This document shows positions 42,301 to 49,867 of a DNA stretch of 64,000 nucleotides, piece by piece; position 1 is the stretch's first letter; the number at the start of each line of letters is the position of its first letter. The DNA lies in NCBI RefSeq assembly GCF_020410765.1, contig NZ_CP084541.1:1359001-1423000 (forward strand). The letters are read 5' to 3'. This DNA is from Streptomyces marincola (GTDB taxonomy: Bacteria > Actinomycetota > Actinomycetes > Streptomycetales > Streptomycetaceae). The notes beneath the pieces are model-generated. The model searched no databases and was not told the DNA's origin. It was given only the letters and a program-made list of their open reading frames with translations. The position numbers and the translations under genes were made by a program.

Positions 42301-43136
42301 CCGTCCTGCCCATCGTGGTGGCCATCCCCACGAAGAACGAGGCCGCCAACATCGCCGGCACGGTGCGTTCGGTCGCCGACCACTTCGCGGCCGTCGTCGT
42401 CGTCGACTCCGACAGCACCGACGACACGCGCGCCCTCGCCGAGGCCGAGGGCGCGCAGGTGGTGCCCTACCGGTGGGACGGCCGCTACCCGAAGAAGAAG
42501 CAGTGGTGCCTGGAGAACGTGCGCACCGACATCCCCTGGCTGCTGTTCCTCGACGGCGACGAGACGCCGAGCCCGGCCCTGCTGGCGGAACTGCGCCGCA
42601 TCTTCCTCGACGGGCGCGCGGTGCGGCCGGCCGCGTTCGACATCCCGCTGGGCTACTGGTTCGGCGGGCGGCGGCTGCGGTACGGCCACACCATCGTCAA
42701 ACGCGCCCTGCTCGACCGCACCCGCGCCAGGTTCCCCGAGCCGGACGACCTGGACGCGCCCGGCATGGGGGAACAGGAAGGCCACTACCAGCCGTTGGCC
42801 GACCCGGTGCACCGGCTGCGCGCGACCATCGAGCACAAGGACCTCGACCCGGTGCGCACGTGGTTCGAACGCCACAACCGCTACTCGGACTGGGAGGCGT
42901 GGCTGGAGCAGCACCCGGACGTCCGCGAGGAGATCCGCGTCGCGAAGACCCGGCAGGGGCAGCTCTTCCACCGCGCGCCGTTCAAGCCGCTGCTGTCGTT
43001 CGCCTACGCCTACGTCTACCGGCGCGGCTTCCTCGACGGGCGGGCCGGTCTCGACTACGCGCTGGCCATGAGCTTCTACCGCTGGCAGATCGCCCTGAAG
43101 GCCCGAGAGGCCGGCGCCCCGCCGCACGCGGACTGA
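42297..43136 (+). CDS. Glycosyltransferase family 2
   Basis: 279 aa. GT-A fold: VVAIPTKNEAANI, VVVDSDSTDDT and the metal-binding LFLDGDE. Resembles WaaE/KdtX-type enzymes (ERHNRYSDWEA, FKPLLSFAYAYVYRRGFLDG). Probably adds a sugar during assembly of the surface polymer. GTG at 42297 in a GTGA overlap. No clear membrane anchor except a weakly hydrophobic C-terminal part. Confidence 0.9.
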   Translation: MTVLPIVVAIPTKNEAANIAGTVRSVADHFAAVVVVDSDSTDDTRALAEAEGAQVVPYRWDGRYPKKKQWCLENVRTDIPWLLFLDGDETPSPALLAELRRIFLDGRAVRPAAFDIPLGYWFGGRRLRYGHTIVKRALLDRTRARFPEPDDLDAPGMGEQEGHYQPLADPVHRLRATIEHKDLDPVRTWFERHNRYSDWEAWLEQHPDVREEIRVAKTRQGQLFHRAPFKPLLSFAYAYVYRRGFLDGRAGLDYALAMSFYRWQIALKAREAGAPPHAD

Positions 43137-43144
43137 GGGCCGAG

Positions 43145-43182
43145 GCGCCGCAGCGCACGGGTGTCGTCGTGCGGTGCGGCGC
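43145..43182. terminator. Stem-loop after the glycosyltransferase
   Basis: 14-bp stem with one mismatch (43145-43158 with 43169-43182), ten-base loop, nine bases after the stop codon. Confidence 0.6.
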
Positions 43183-43276
43183 CCGCTCCGGCGTTCGGGC
43201 CGACGGGTCCGCCGACCGGGCCGCCGGTGCTTTTCTGCCCGGTGCACCCGAGCCGCCGGGTGGCCGAGGGCGCCTT

Positions 43277-43291
43277 TACGCTGGGGCCGTG
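43277..43291 (+). promoter_or_regulatory. Leaderless promoter of the 137-aa lipoprotein gene
   Basis: TACGCT at 43277-43282 is followed after six bases by the GTG start at 43289, with no ribosome site. Confidence 0.45.
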
Positions 43292-43702
43292 ATACGTAAC
43301 ACGAAAGGCGGACGGTGGATCTTCACCGTCCTGGCCGCCTCGGCGGCACTCACCGCCGGGTGCGTGCGGTCGGTCGACGCCGACGACCTGCCCGGCGTGT
43401 ACCGCAACTCCGACACCGGCGCCGAGGTCGCGCTCGGGTCCGACGGAACGTTCACCGTCACCGGCGTATCGCCGGACGAGTACATAGGCGTCGGGGGCAC
43501 CGACCCCGTCGACTTCAGCGGCCGGTGGGAGTTCCTCGACGACCGGGCGGGCAGCGACGTCGTCTACCTGACGGTCGACGCCGGCGGCGTCGACCGGATC
43601 GGCGGCGTCCAGCTCTACCCGACGGGCGACGGGCAGGTGGAGTTCATCGCCGACCCGGACGCACCCCCGTCCCTGACCCTCACCAAGGTGGACGGGTCGT
43701 AG
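43289..43702 (+). CDS. Small secreted lipoprotein
   Basis: 137 aa. Basic start, hydrophobic segment and Cys in LTAGC (about residue 23). The mature part reads LPGVYRNSDTGAEVALGSDGTFTVTG and SGRWEFLDD, a small beta-sheet domain like those that compare a value with a threshold in lipocalin-like proteins. The family is not recognised. It stands at the left edge of the second accessory block. The 306 bp that follow (43703-44008) hold no gene I can support. Confidence 0.72.
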   Translation: MIRNTKGGRWIFTVLAASAALTAGCVRSVDADDLPGVYRNSDTGAEVALGSDGTFTVTGVSPDEYIGVGGTDPVDFSGRWEFLDDRAGSDVVYLTVDAGGVDRIGGVQLYPTGDGQVEFIADPDAPPSLTLTKVDGS

Positions 43703-44008
43703 CCCCGGCGCACCGACGGTGACGTCCGGCCGTGCGTACGCGGACGCTTCCTGGCCGATGGGCAACGCACGGGGGGCACCCGTCTCCCAGATCTGGCCGG
43801 GCGCTCGAACGAGTGGAATCCTGGCCGACGTCGAGGCCCTGCACGGAGACGGCGCGCAGTCGTGCACACCTCCTCTTCCCCTGTGCGGGCCGTGCGCGCC
43901 GTGCGTCCCGTCCGTGCGGCACCGCCACCGAGCGAAGCGGGCAGCAGCACGGCAGCCGATATCGTCGGCACACCCGCTCAACTCCCAGAAAGCCCGAGGA
44001 GCGCGCCC

Positions 44009-44353
44009 ATGCACGCTCACGGGGACGACTTCGACAGGTGGCAGGCCGAAGGCGATGCGGAGGCAGTACAGCGGACGGAGGACGAGTGGTTGGACATCGC
44101 CCGATACGTTCGGCACGCGGCGAACAAGGTGGGCCCTCGGCTTCCGCTCTGCCTGCCCGGTGAACCGGAGGAGTGCGGGCGGAGCGCGCAACAGCACGTG
44201 CTCGCATGGTCTGCGGCGCTCAAAGCTGCCGCGCACCACATCATCGAGCAGTCCGCCCCGAGCAAGGCGCGTGCGGCACATGTCGCCGGGCCCCTGTTTC
44301 AACGGCGTCTCGCGGAGCTTCGGGCCCAGCCCACGGTGAGCGCCCCGCACTGA
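44009..44353 (+). CDS. Hypothetical protein (114 aa)
   Basis: 114 aa, cytosolic, mostly helical: DFDRWQAEGDAEAVQRTEDEW, IARYVRHAANKVG, LAWSAALKAAAHHIIEQ. GAGGAG lies 7 nt before the ATG at 44009. The frame extends left to a GTG at 43862, but that part is low-complexity. No family is recognised. It converges on the regulator B gene, 65 bp away. Confidence 0.6.
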   Translation: MHAHGDDFDRWQAEGDAEAVQRTEDEWLDIARYVRHAANKVGPRLPLCLPGEPEECGRSAQQHVLAWSAALKAAAHHIIEQSAPSKARAAHVAGPLFQRRLAELRAQPTVSAPH

Positions 44354-44418
44354 CCCGGCAACGCCGATATCGGCCCCGAAACGGGCCCCCGGTCGGCCTC
44401 CGCGACCGACCCGGGGAG

Positions 44419-45603
44419 TCACAGCGGCAGTCGGACGGCCTCCGCGAGTCGGCGCATGTCCGGCGTCAGTGTGCGGCGGCGCTCCGTGAGCAGTCGCACG
44501 ATGTCCTGCGCGTACCGCTGATGCGGCAGCCACTGCGGCGCATCGCGGTGAACGGCGGACAGGGTCTCAACGGCCTTCGCGTACCGTCGCGTACGCACCT
44601 GCGCGTGAGCGACATCCAGCAGGTGGCGATTGCGCGAGCCGTTCGTGGCACTCATCTGCTCGACACCGACTCCCGCCGAAAGCCGCAGCACTTCGTCCGG
44701 CCGGTCGCGCACCATCGCGTACTCCGCCCGCTGCATGCGGACTGCCCCGACCGACCAGGTGTGGATGAAGCCCAGGTCGAGCAACTGGTGCGGACGCCCC
44801 ACCGCCACGGCGGCGGCGTGGGCCAGCCTCAGCGCCTCCGCCGCCTCCTCCGGCCGGTTGTCCCTGCCCGCGGCAGCGGCGGCGCGGAGCAGCAGCCACC
44901 CCCACATGGCCAAGTCGGTGGGCGTCGCGCGGGACATGCGCGGCTCCAGATCGTCGGCCCACTGCACGGCGAGTTCGCGCACCTCGTCCACGTGTCCGCG
45001 CCGCAGCAGCAGCCAGCACCGGAGGTCGACCGCCGCGGCGGCGGTGCGTGCGTCGGGCGCCTGCCGCAAGGCCCGGGTGAGGGCCTGGTCGGCCAGGTCG
45101 TACTGACGCGTCTGGGTGAGCAGGCGACCTGCCATGGTCAGGGCCCGCATGCGCAGGGCAGCGCCCTCGGGCGCGAGGTCCGCCAACGCGTGCGCGTCCC
45201 GGATGAGTTGCGGCAGCAGCGTGGCGACTCCGCTGAAGTTGCCGCCCCGGTACTCACGCGTCACCGCGTCCACCGCCGCGCGCACGCCGCGCACCGTGGG
45301 CGCCTCCGCGACGTCCGACCCCGTATCAGCGAGCGCCCGCCCGACCTCGTGCCACGCGCCGGACGGCTCGGCGGCCGGGATGCCCACGCGGTCGGCGCTG
45401 CCGCCGGTGATCAGGGCGCTGGTCGTGGTGCCGAGGACGCGGGCGAGACGGTGCAGAGTCTCCCAACGGGTGTCCTGGCGCTCGCCCTGTTCGATCTTCG
45501 TGATGAGGGAGTAGGAGACGCCCGACTCGCGGGCCAGGTCGCGTGGTGACAGGCCGACGCGCTTGCGCGCCTTGCGCAGCCTGTCGCCGAGAGTCTCGGA
45601 CAT
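44419..45603 (-). CDS. XRE-family regulator with TPR-like domain (regulator B)
   Basis: 394 aa. HTH at about residues 8-60 (LGDRLRKARKRVGLSPRDLA, SGVSYSLITKIEQGERQDT). The remaining 330 residues are helical repeats (TMAGRLLTQTRQYDLADQALTRAL, CWLLLRRGHVDEVRELA). It is clearly paralogous to regulator C (46489-47670), down to the C-terminal RRRTLTPDMRRLAEA. Start at 45603. The upstream 60 bp nearly equal those of regulator C. Last gene of a same-strand series. Confidence 0.88.
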   Translation of the reverse strand: MSETLGDRLRKARKRVGLSPRDLARESGVSYSLITKIEQGERQDTRWETLHRLARVLGTTTSALITGGSADRVGIPAAEPSGAWHEVGRALADTGSDVAEAPTVRGVRAAVDAVTREYRGGNFSGVATLLPQLIRDAHALADLAPEGAALRMRALTMAGRLLTQTRQYDLADQALTRALRQAPDARTAAAAVDLRCWLLLRRGHVDEVRELAVQWADDLEPRMSRATPTDLAMWGWLLLRAAAAAGRDNRPEEAAEALRLAHAAAVAVGRPHQLLDLGFIHTWSVGAVRMQRAEYAMVRDRPDEVLRLSAGVGVEQMSATNGSRNRHLLDVAHAQVRTRRYAKAVETLSAVHRDAPQWLPHQRYAQDIVRLLTERRRTLTPDMRRLAEAVRLPL

Positions 45604-45659
45604 GGCAGTACCGCTCCGTTCCGACTCGACAGCAGAACGGTACCGGTGGAACGGGGCCG
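45601..45659 (-). promoter_or_regulatory. Conserved upstream element of regulator B
   Basis: About 59 bp almost identical to 47668-47726 before regulator C. It holds GAACGGTACCGGTGGAACGG and, nearer the start codon, the inverted GTACCGCTCCGTTCC. It overlaps the expected promoter, so it is a candidate operator for both. Confidence 0.6.
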
Positions 45660-45725
45660 CGGGACAGCGCTCGGTCACGACGTACCCGCCGCTCGCAGCC
45701 GCGGCGGCTGCGAGCGGCGGCGCCG

Positions 45726-45953
45726 TCAGGCCGGCCGCCCCCGGGGGATGCGGGGGTCGTGGCGGCGTGCGGCCCACAGCACGGTCCGCCGGTTCATGAC
45801 CAACGTCTCGCCCGTTTCGAACTCCAGCCGCTTGCGCCCGGAACCCAACGCGGTCATGTCCCGCACGGTGAAGGGCTGCCCGCCGATCACGACCTGGTCC
45901 CCGGCCCGGACCGTGGCCGCGTCGATCTCCACGGAGACGAGCACCCCTCTCAC
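45726..45953 (-). CDS. Small beta-rich protein (75 aa, copy B)
   Basis: 75 aa, the paralogue of 20036-20263: VSVEIDAATVRAGDQVVIGG, GRKRLEF, GETLVMNRRTVLWAARRHDP. GTG at 45953 overlaps the stop of the 57-aa gene, as in copy A. It lies upstream of regulator B on the same strand. The function is unknown. Confidence 0.72.
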   Translation of the reverse strand: MRGVLVSVEIDAATVRAGDQVVIGGQPFTVRDMTALGSGRKRLEFETGETLVMNRRTVLWAARRHDPRIPRGRPA

Positions 45954-46123
45954 TGGTCGGTCTCCGCGGCCGGGGCGGGCCCGGGCTCGGGCACGACCTT
46001 CACAGCGGGCGGCGGCGCCGTGACGCACGCGCTCGCGGGGTAGATCAACACGTCACAACTCGGGCAGTGGGCACCGTCCTCACGGCGGACCAGCTCCCGG
46101 CCGGGGTGTTGGCACACAGACAC
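45950..46123 (-). CDS. Small zinc-ribbon-like protein (57 aa, copy B)
   Basis: 57 aa, the paralogue of 19866-20039: VCQHPGREL, REDGAHCPSCDVLIYPASAC, then a Pro-rich tail. The GTG at 46123 has AGGAGGA 7 nt upstream. C-x-H and CPSC are kept, so metal binding is likely. It is coupled to the 75-aa gene. Confidence 0.72.
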   Translation of the reverse strand: MSVCQHPGRELVRREDGAHCPSCDVLIYPASACVTAPPPAVKVVPEPGPAPAAETDQ

Positions 46124-46204
46124 GACGTATTCCTCCTGAGGGTGAAGAACAGGAGCGGCGAGCAGGGCCCGCCGCATGGGTCAGGCACGTGCCGGTCGGC
46201 GACA

Positions 46205-46369
46205 TCAGCCACCCGGGCAGCCATCAGTCCGGCCACGGCACGCGCACGGCGGTCGTCGGCGCTCGCCCGGTGGCGGCCCGTACCAGTCGGGCCCGTCACC
46301 GGCCGCCGCGGCGGCGATGATCGCGCGGCGCGCCCGCTGACCGTGAGTACGGCGCGGAGTGTGAGACAT
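46205..46369 (-). pseudogene. Candidate small gene, possibly frameshifted
   Basis: The ATG at 46369 with AGGAG upstream encodes MSHTPRRTHGQRARRAII then PDWYGPPPGE and an unlikely Arg/Cys tail, 54 aa in all. The neighbouring frame from about 46265 reads more naturally (RARAVAGLMAARVADVADRH, DPCGGPCSPLLFF) and runs on past 46205 into the 57-aa gene. A one-base shift near 46265 would join them. It could also be an intact 54-aa gene. The rest of 46124-46488 shows no other gene. Confidence 0.35.
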
Positions 46370-46488
46370 GATCGGCTCCTGTGACTGGTCGGTTACTGAC
46401 CGTCCGTGGTGCCGATGAAGCTACGCCCGGTGCGGAGAACCCGTCGATGGGCGTTCGGAAGGCGTGCTTCCGGAAGTCACAAAGAGCG

Positions 46489-47670
46489 TTACATGGGCAG
46501 GTCGAGGGCGTCCGCCAGGGTCCGCATCTGCGGGGTCAGCGTTCGGCGGCGCTCCACGATCCGGCCCACGATGTCCTTCGCGTACTGCTGGTTCGGAAGC
46601 CACTCCGGGGCGTCGCGCAGGATGTCGAGCATGGTGGTGACCGCCTGAGGGTGGCGGCGCAACCGCACGTGTGCGTCCGCGATGTCGAGGCGGTGGCGGT
46701 TCAGGTTGTTCGTCGTCGGGCGAACGCCCCCCTTCGGCACCCTTTCGGCCAGCCGGAGCACTTCCTCGGGCTGGTCCCGCACCATCGCGTTCTCTGCCTG
46801 CTTCAGAGCCACCGTTGTCGGGCCGAAGGTGCGTAGGCGATCCTCTCTGGGCGCATGCTCACGCCCCATGGCGACCGCGACGGACTCGGCCAACCGCAGC
46901 GCGTCGTCGGCCTCCGCGTCCCGCGCATCCCGCGCGCCCGCCGCAGACGCCCGCAGGAGCATCGAGCCCCACGCACTCAGCTCTCCTATGGTCGCCCGGG
47001 ACATCCGGACTGGTTCAAGATCATCGGCCCACCGCACCGCGAGCGCGTCGGCCTCGGCCAGTCGGCCCCGCCGCAGCAGCAACCAGCCCTGGGTGTTGAC
47101 GGCCGCTGCGGCCTGAAGCCGGTCAGGCGCATCAGCGAGAGCCTGAGCCAGCACGTCCTCGGCGGTGTCGAACTGCCGTGTCTGCGTCATGAGCCAGCCG
47201 ACCAGTTGCAGCACCCGGACTCGCAGGGGACGCCCCTCAGGGTCCAGGCCCGCAAGGGCGTCTGCATCACGGATCAGTGCCGGCAAAGCGGCACCGAGCC
47301 GCCCGAACTCCCCTGCGGCGAACAACGGGACTGTCGCGTCGAGTGCGGCCCGCACCCCCGCGACCGTCGGCGGTTCCGCGATGTCGTCGTCGTAGAGCCC
47401 GGCCGCGGCCCGGCGGACCGGCGCCCACTGCCGGTGCGTGCCGCCGTCCGCCGACGCCTCGACGTACTCGACAATGAGTCCGGTGGTCGGAATTCTCAGG
47501 GCCAAGGCCAGCTTCCGGGCCGTCTCCAAGCGGGTGTCCTGGCGCACGCCTTGCTCAAGTTGCTGGATCAGGGAGTAGGAAACCCCTGAGATCCGGGCGA
47601 GCTCACGTTGGGTCAGCCCTCGGCGCTTCCGGGCTCGGACCAGGCGTTCTCCGATTTCGCTGCTGGGCAT
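46489..47670 (-). CDS. XRE-family regulator with TPR-like domain (regulator C)
   Basis: 393 aa. HTH at about residues 6-60 (IGERLVRARKRRGLTQRELA, SGVSYSLIQQLEQGVRQDT), then helical repeats (GWLMTQTRQFDTAEDVLAQAL, WLLLRRGRLAEADALAV). A tandem paralogue of regulator B. Start at 47670 (MPSSEIGERL). It heads the minus-strand series that includes the small-protein pair and regulator B. Confidence 0.88.
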   Translation of the reverse strand: MPSSEIGERLVRARKRRGLTQRELARISGVSYSLIQQLEQGVRQDTRLETARKLALALRIPTTGLIVEYVEASADGGTHRQWAPVRRAAAGLYDDDIAEPPTVAGVRAALDATVPLFAAGEFGRLGAALPALIRDADALAGLDPEGRPLRVRVLQLVGWLMTQTRQFDTAEDVLAQALADAPDRLQAAAAVNTQGWLLLRRGRLAEADALAVRWADDLEPVRMSRATIGELSAWGSMLLRASAAGARDARDAEADDALRLAESVAVAMGREHAPREDRLRTFGPTTVALKQAENAMVRDQPEEVLRLAERVPKGGVRPTTNNLNRHRLDIADAHVRLRRHPQAVTTMLDILRDAPEWLPNQQYAKDIVGRIVERRRTLTPQMRTLADALDLPM

Positions 47671-47726
47671 GGCAGTACCGCTCCGTTCCGGCTCGACAAC
47701 AGAACGGTACCGGTGGAACGGGGTGG
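47668..47726 (-). promoter_or_regulatory. Conserved upstream element of regulator C
   Basis: Nearly identical to 45601-45659: GTACCGCTCCGTTCC then GAACGGTACCGGTGGAACGG. The match covers the start codon and about 55 bp upstream, then fades. Confidence 0.6.
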
Positions 47727-47782
47727 GGGAACAGCGTTCTCTCCCGCCCGCATCCGTCGGGGGTGTCGGGGCCGGGGACGGG

Positions 47783-48346
47783 CTACGGGCAGATGGCCCG
47801 TACCACGCGGTGGACGCCGGACGACAGGTTGGGGTCCTGGTTTCCCTCGCACCTCGGAGGGCTTTCCGCTCTCCTCAAGGCGTCCGGGTAGGCCGCGTAC
47901 GGGAAGTTCCTCGGAACGTTCTTGTCGCTGAACCCGTGGCGCTTCAGCCTTCTCCGCAACTCCTCCTGCGTGCACGCCGCCACGCAGTCCGCGTAGTGCC
48001 ACAGGACCCAGATCTCGAAGCACGGGTTGCTGACGGCGGTCGCGACGCCTCGTTTCCCCGCCAGGGCCAGCGCCTGTTCGAGGTTGCGGTGCTCGTCGAC
48101 ATCCACCACGCACCAGACCTCGTCGAACGGGTCTCCCTTGCGCTGCTCCTCCGCCCTTCGCTGCTCGGCCTCCCTGACGCCCCGGACGGGGTCCCTGCCC
48201 ACCCCGACCGTCCGCACCGAGACGACCTGCGTGGCCGTGGCCCGCACATGCGCGCACAGCCCGTCGAAATACTGCGGTTCCGTTCTCGTTCCCTCGGTCA
48301 CGACCAGGATCTTCCTGCGCTCGCCGCGCGTTCCGCGCTTGCGCAC
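47783..48346 (-). CDS. rloB: RloB-family protein (putative defence effector)
   Basis: 187 aa. RloB/AbiLii hallmarks: basic start VRKRGTRGERR, then KILVVTEGTRTEPQYFDGL (TOPRIM-like acidic strand), VWCVVDVDEH and SNPCFEIWVLWHY. The family is thought to be a nuclease-like partner of an AAA ATPase in abortive infection. The GTG at 48346 gives the canonical short basic N-terminus; the same frame is open further upstream, but only over the end of the ATPase gene. It is 55 bp after the ATPase stop, in one operon. Confidence 0.82.
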   Translation of the reverse strand: MRKRGTRGERRKILVVTEGTRTEPQYFDGLCAHVRATATQVVSVRTVGVGRDPVRGVREAEQRRAEEQRKGDPFDEVWCVVDVDEHRNLEQALALAGKRGVATAVSNPCFEIWVLWHYADCVAACTQEELRRRLKRHGFSDKNVPRNFPYAAYPDALRRAESPPRCEGNQDPNLSSGVHRVVRAICP

Positions 48347-48401
48347 CAGATCGGCCGCCCCCCTCCTGCCCCGGGGAATAACGCACCTCCGCCTGATTCG
48401 C

Positions 48402-49715
48402 CTATGAAGCCCGATGGGTGAGCGCGTCGCGCAGCCTCTCGTAGGAGAGCACGGGCACGGCGCCGTATCGTCCGCCCAGGTACCGCCGTTCCACGTTGTG
48501 GTCCGCGCGCACCGGGAATTCGGCCAGGGAGTACACCTCGGAGACACCCGACGCGTTCTTCTCCACGAACCAGGTCTCCTCGTGGGCGAGAACGTCCCCC
48601 ACCAGCCCGCCGAGCAGTGTCGTGTCGTGGGAGGTGAAGATGAGCTGCGCGCCCGCGACGTTCACCTGCTCGTCCTTGAACAGCTGGATCAGAGCGGCGG
48701 TGAGACGCGGGTGGAGGCTGGCGTCGATCTCGTCCACCACGAAGACGCCGCCCGCGCGCATCGCGCGCACGGCCGGCATCGCGAGCGCCAACCACGACAC
48801 GGTGCCGCTGCTTTCGCGGTCGATGTCCAGGCGTTTCGTCGCGCCCTCGGCGCCGCTCGTGTGGGCGAACGTGAGCACCTTCTTCTGCGCTTCCATGACC
48901 CGCGCCCAGTACTCGGGGGGCCGCGGCTCGCCGGACAGGGCCTCCATCGCGCTCACGAACCGTTTCTCGAAGTCCTGGTCCAGCTCCTTTTCCTCGATGG
49001 CCACTCCCTCGATCCCGAGGTCCGCGAAGCTGAGGATGGACACGGCGGTGGCGAGGGCGGCCTCGTTCGTGAGCCACTGCTTGACGCGCTCCACGCGGGC
49101 CGACTTGTCCGCCTCGTCGAGGAGCACGAACTCGACGTTCCGCACGAGGTGCCGCCACAGCGGCGTCAGCGTCGGATGGTTGCTGTTCGCGGCGACCGAG
49201 AGGTACAGGGCGTTGGGGCGCACAAGCTTGCGCATGGTGCTGTTCTCGCCGCCCAGCGTGCGTCCGAAGGTGATGCTCTCCGGCTCCCGGGCCTCCCGCT
49301 CGAACAGCTTCCTGCGGCGGCCCTCCGGGTAGGAGAACAGCCATTCCGCGCGCACTCCCGAGGCGTCGGACTCGAACCCGTAGCTGTACCGGACCCCGCC
49401 GTGGACGAAGTCGGCCTCGTACTCCGAGGCCCGACCGGCGAAGGAGTCCTCAAGCAGGAAGGGGTAGTGCGGGAAGTCCTCCCGGTGCCCCCACGCCGTC
49501 GCGGAGTTCCGCACGGCGGCGCGCATGAATTCGAGGGCGTGGATGAGGGTCGATTTCCCTGACGCGTTCGCACCGTAGATCGCCGCCACCCGGGTGACAT
49601 AGGGCTTCCAGTCGTCCTCAGGCGGCCTCGCGGTGCGCAGGCGCGTCGTGGTCAGGGTCAGCTCGGCACGGTCGCGGATCGACCGGTGGTTGCGTACGGC
49701 GAAACTGAGCAGCAT
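48402..49715 (-). CDS. rloA: RloA-type AAA15 ATPase (putative defence sensor)
   Basis: 437 aa. SMC/RecF-like ATPase: MLLSFAVRNHRSIRD, Walker A IYGANASGKST near residue 50, a helical insert, signature-like ESSGTVSWLALA, Walker B GGVFVVDEIDASLH and the switch His in FTSHDTTLL. These are AAA15/RloA features. It is followed by an RloB gene, so the pair resembles AbiL- and PARIS-like two-gene phage defence. GGGAGAGG precedes the ATG. Confidence 0.87.
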   Translation of the reverse strand: MLLSFAVRNHRSIRDRAELTLTTTRLRTARPPEDDWKPYVTRVAAIYGANASGKSTLIHALEFMRAAVRNSATAWGHREDFPHYPFLLEDSFAGRASEYEADFVHGGVRYSYGFESDASGVRAEWLFSYPEGRRRKLFEREAREPESITFGRTLGGENSTMRKLVRPNALYLSVAANSNHPTLTPLWRHLVRNVEFVLLDEADKSARVERVKQWLTNEAALATAVSILSFADLGIEGVAIEEKELDQDFEKRFVSAMEALSGEPRPPEYWARVMEAQKKVLTFAHTSGAEGATKRLDIDRESSGTVSWLALAMPAVRAMRAGGVFVVDEIDASLHPRLTAALIQLFKDEQVNVAGAQLIFTSHDTTLLGGLVGDVLAHEETWFVEKNASGVSEVYSLAEFPVRADHNVERRYLGGRYGAVPVLSYERLRDALTHRAS

Positions 49716-49867
49716 GACCTCTCCCGGCGCTTCGACCGCTCCTTCAGCCTCCTGTGGGACGGTCTTCGACCTGTTGCCCCCTGAAAACGCATTGTAGGTG
49801 CGCTTGGAACGGCGCGGGGAGCAGAGTCGCCGCGTGCCCGCGGGTGTCGCTCCGCGCCCGGGCCGGG

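Noticed and set aside
43862..44353. Longer version of the 114-aa gene starting at GTG 43862
   Set aside because: The extra 49 codons are low-complexity Arg/Pro/Val, and the ATG at 44009 has a good ribosome site.
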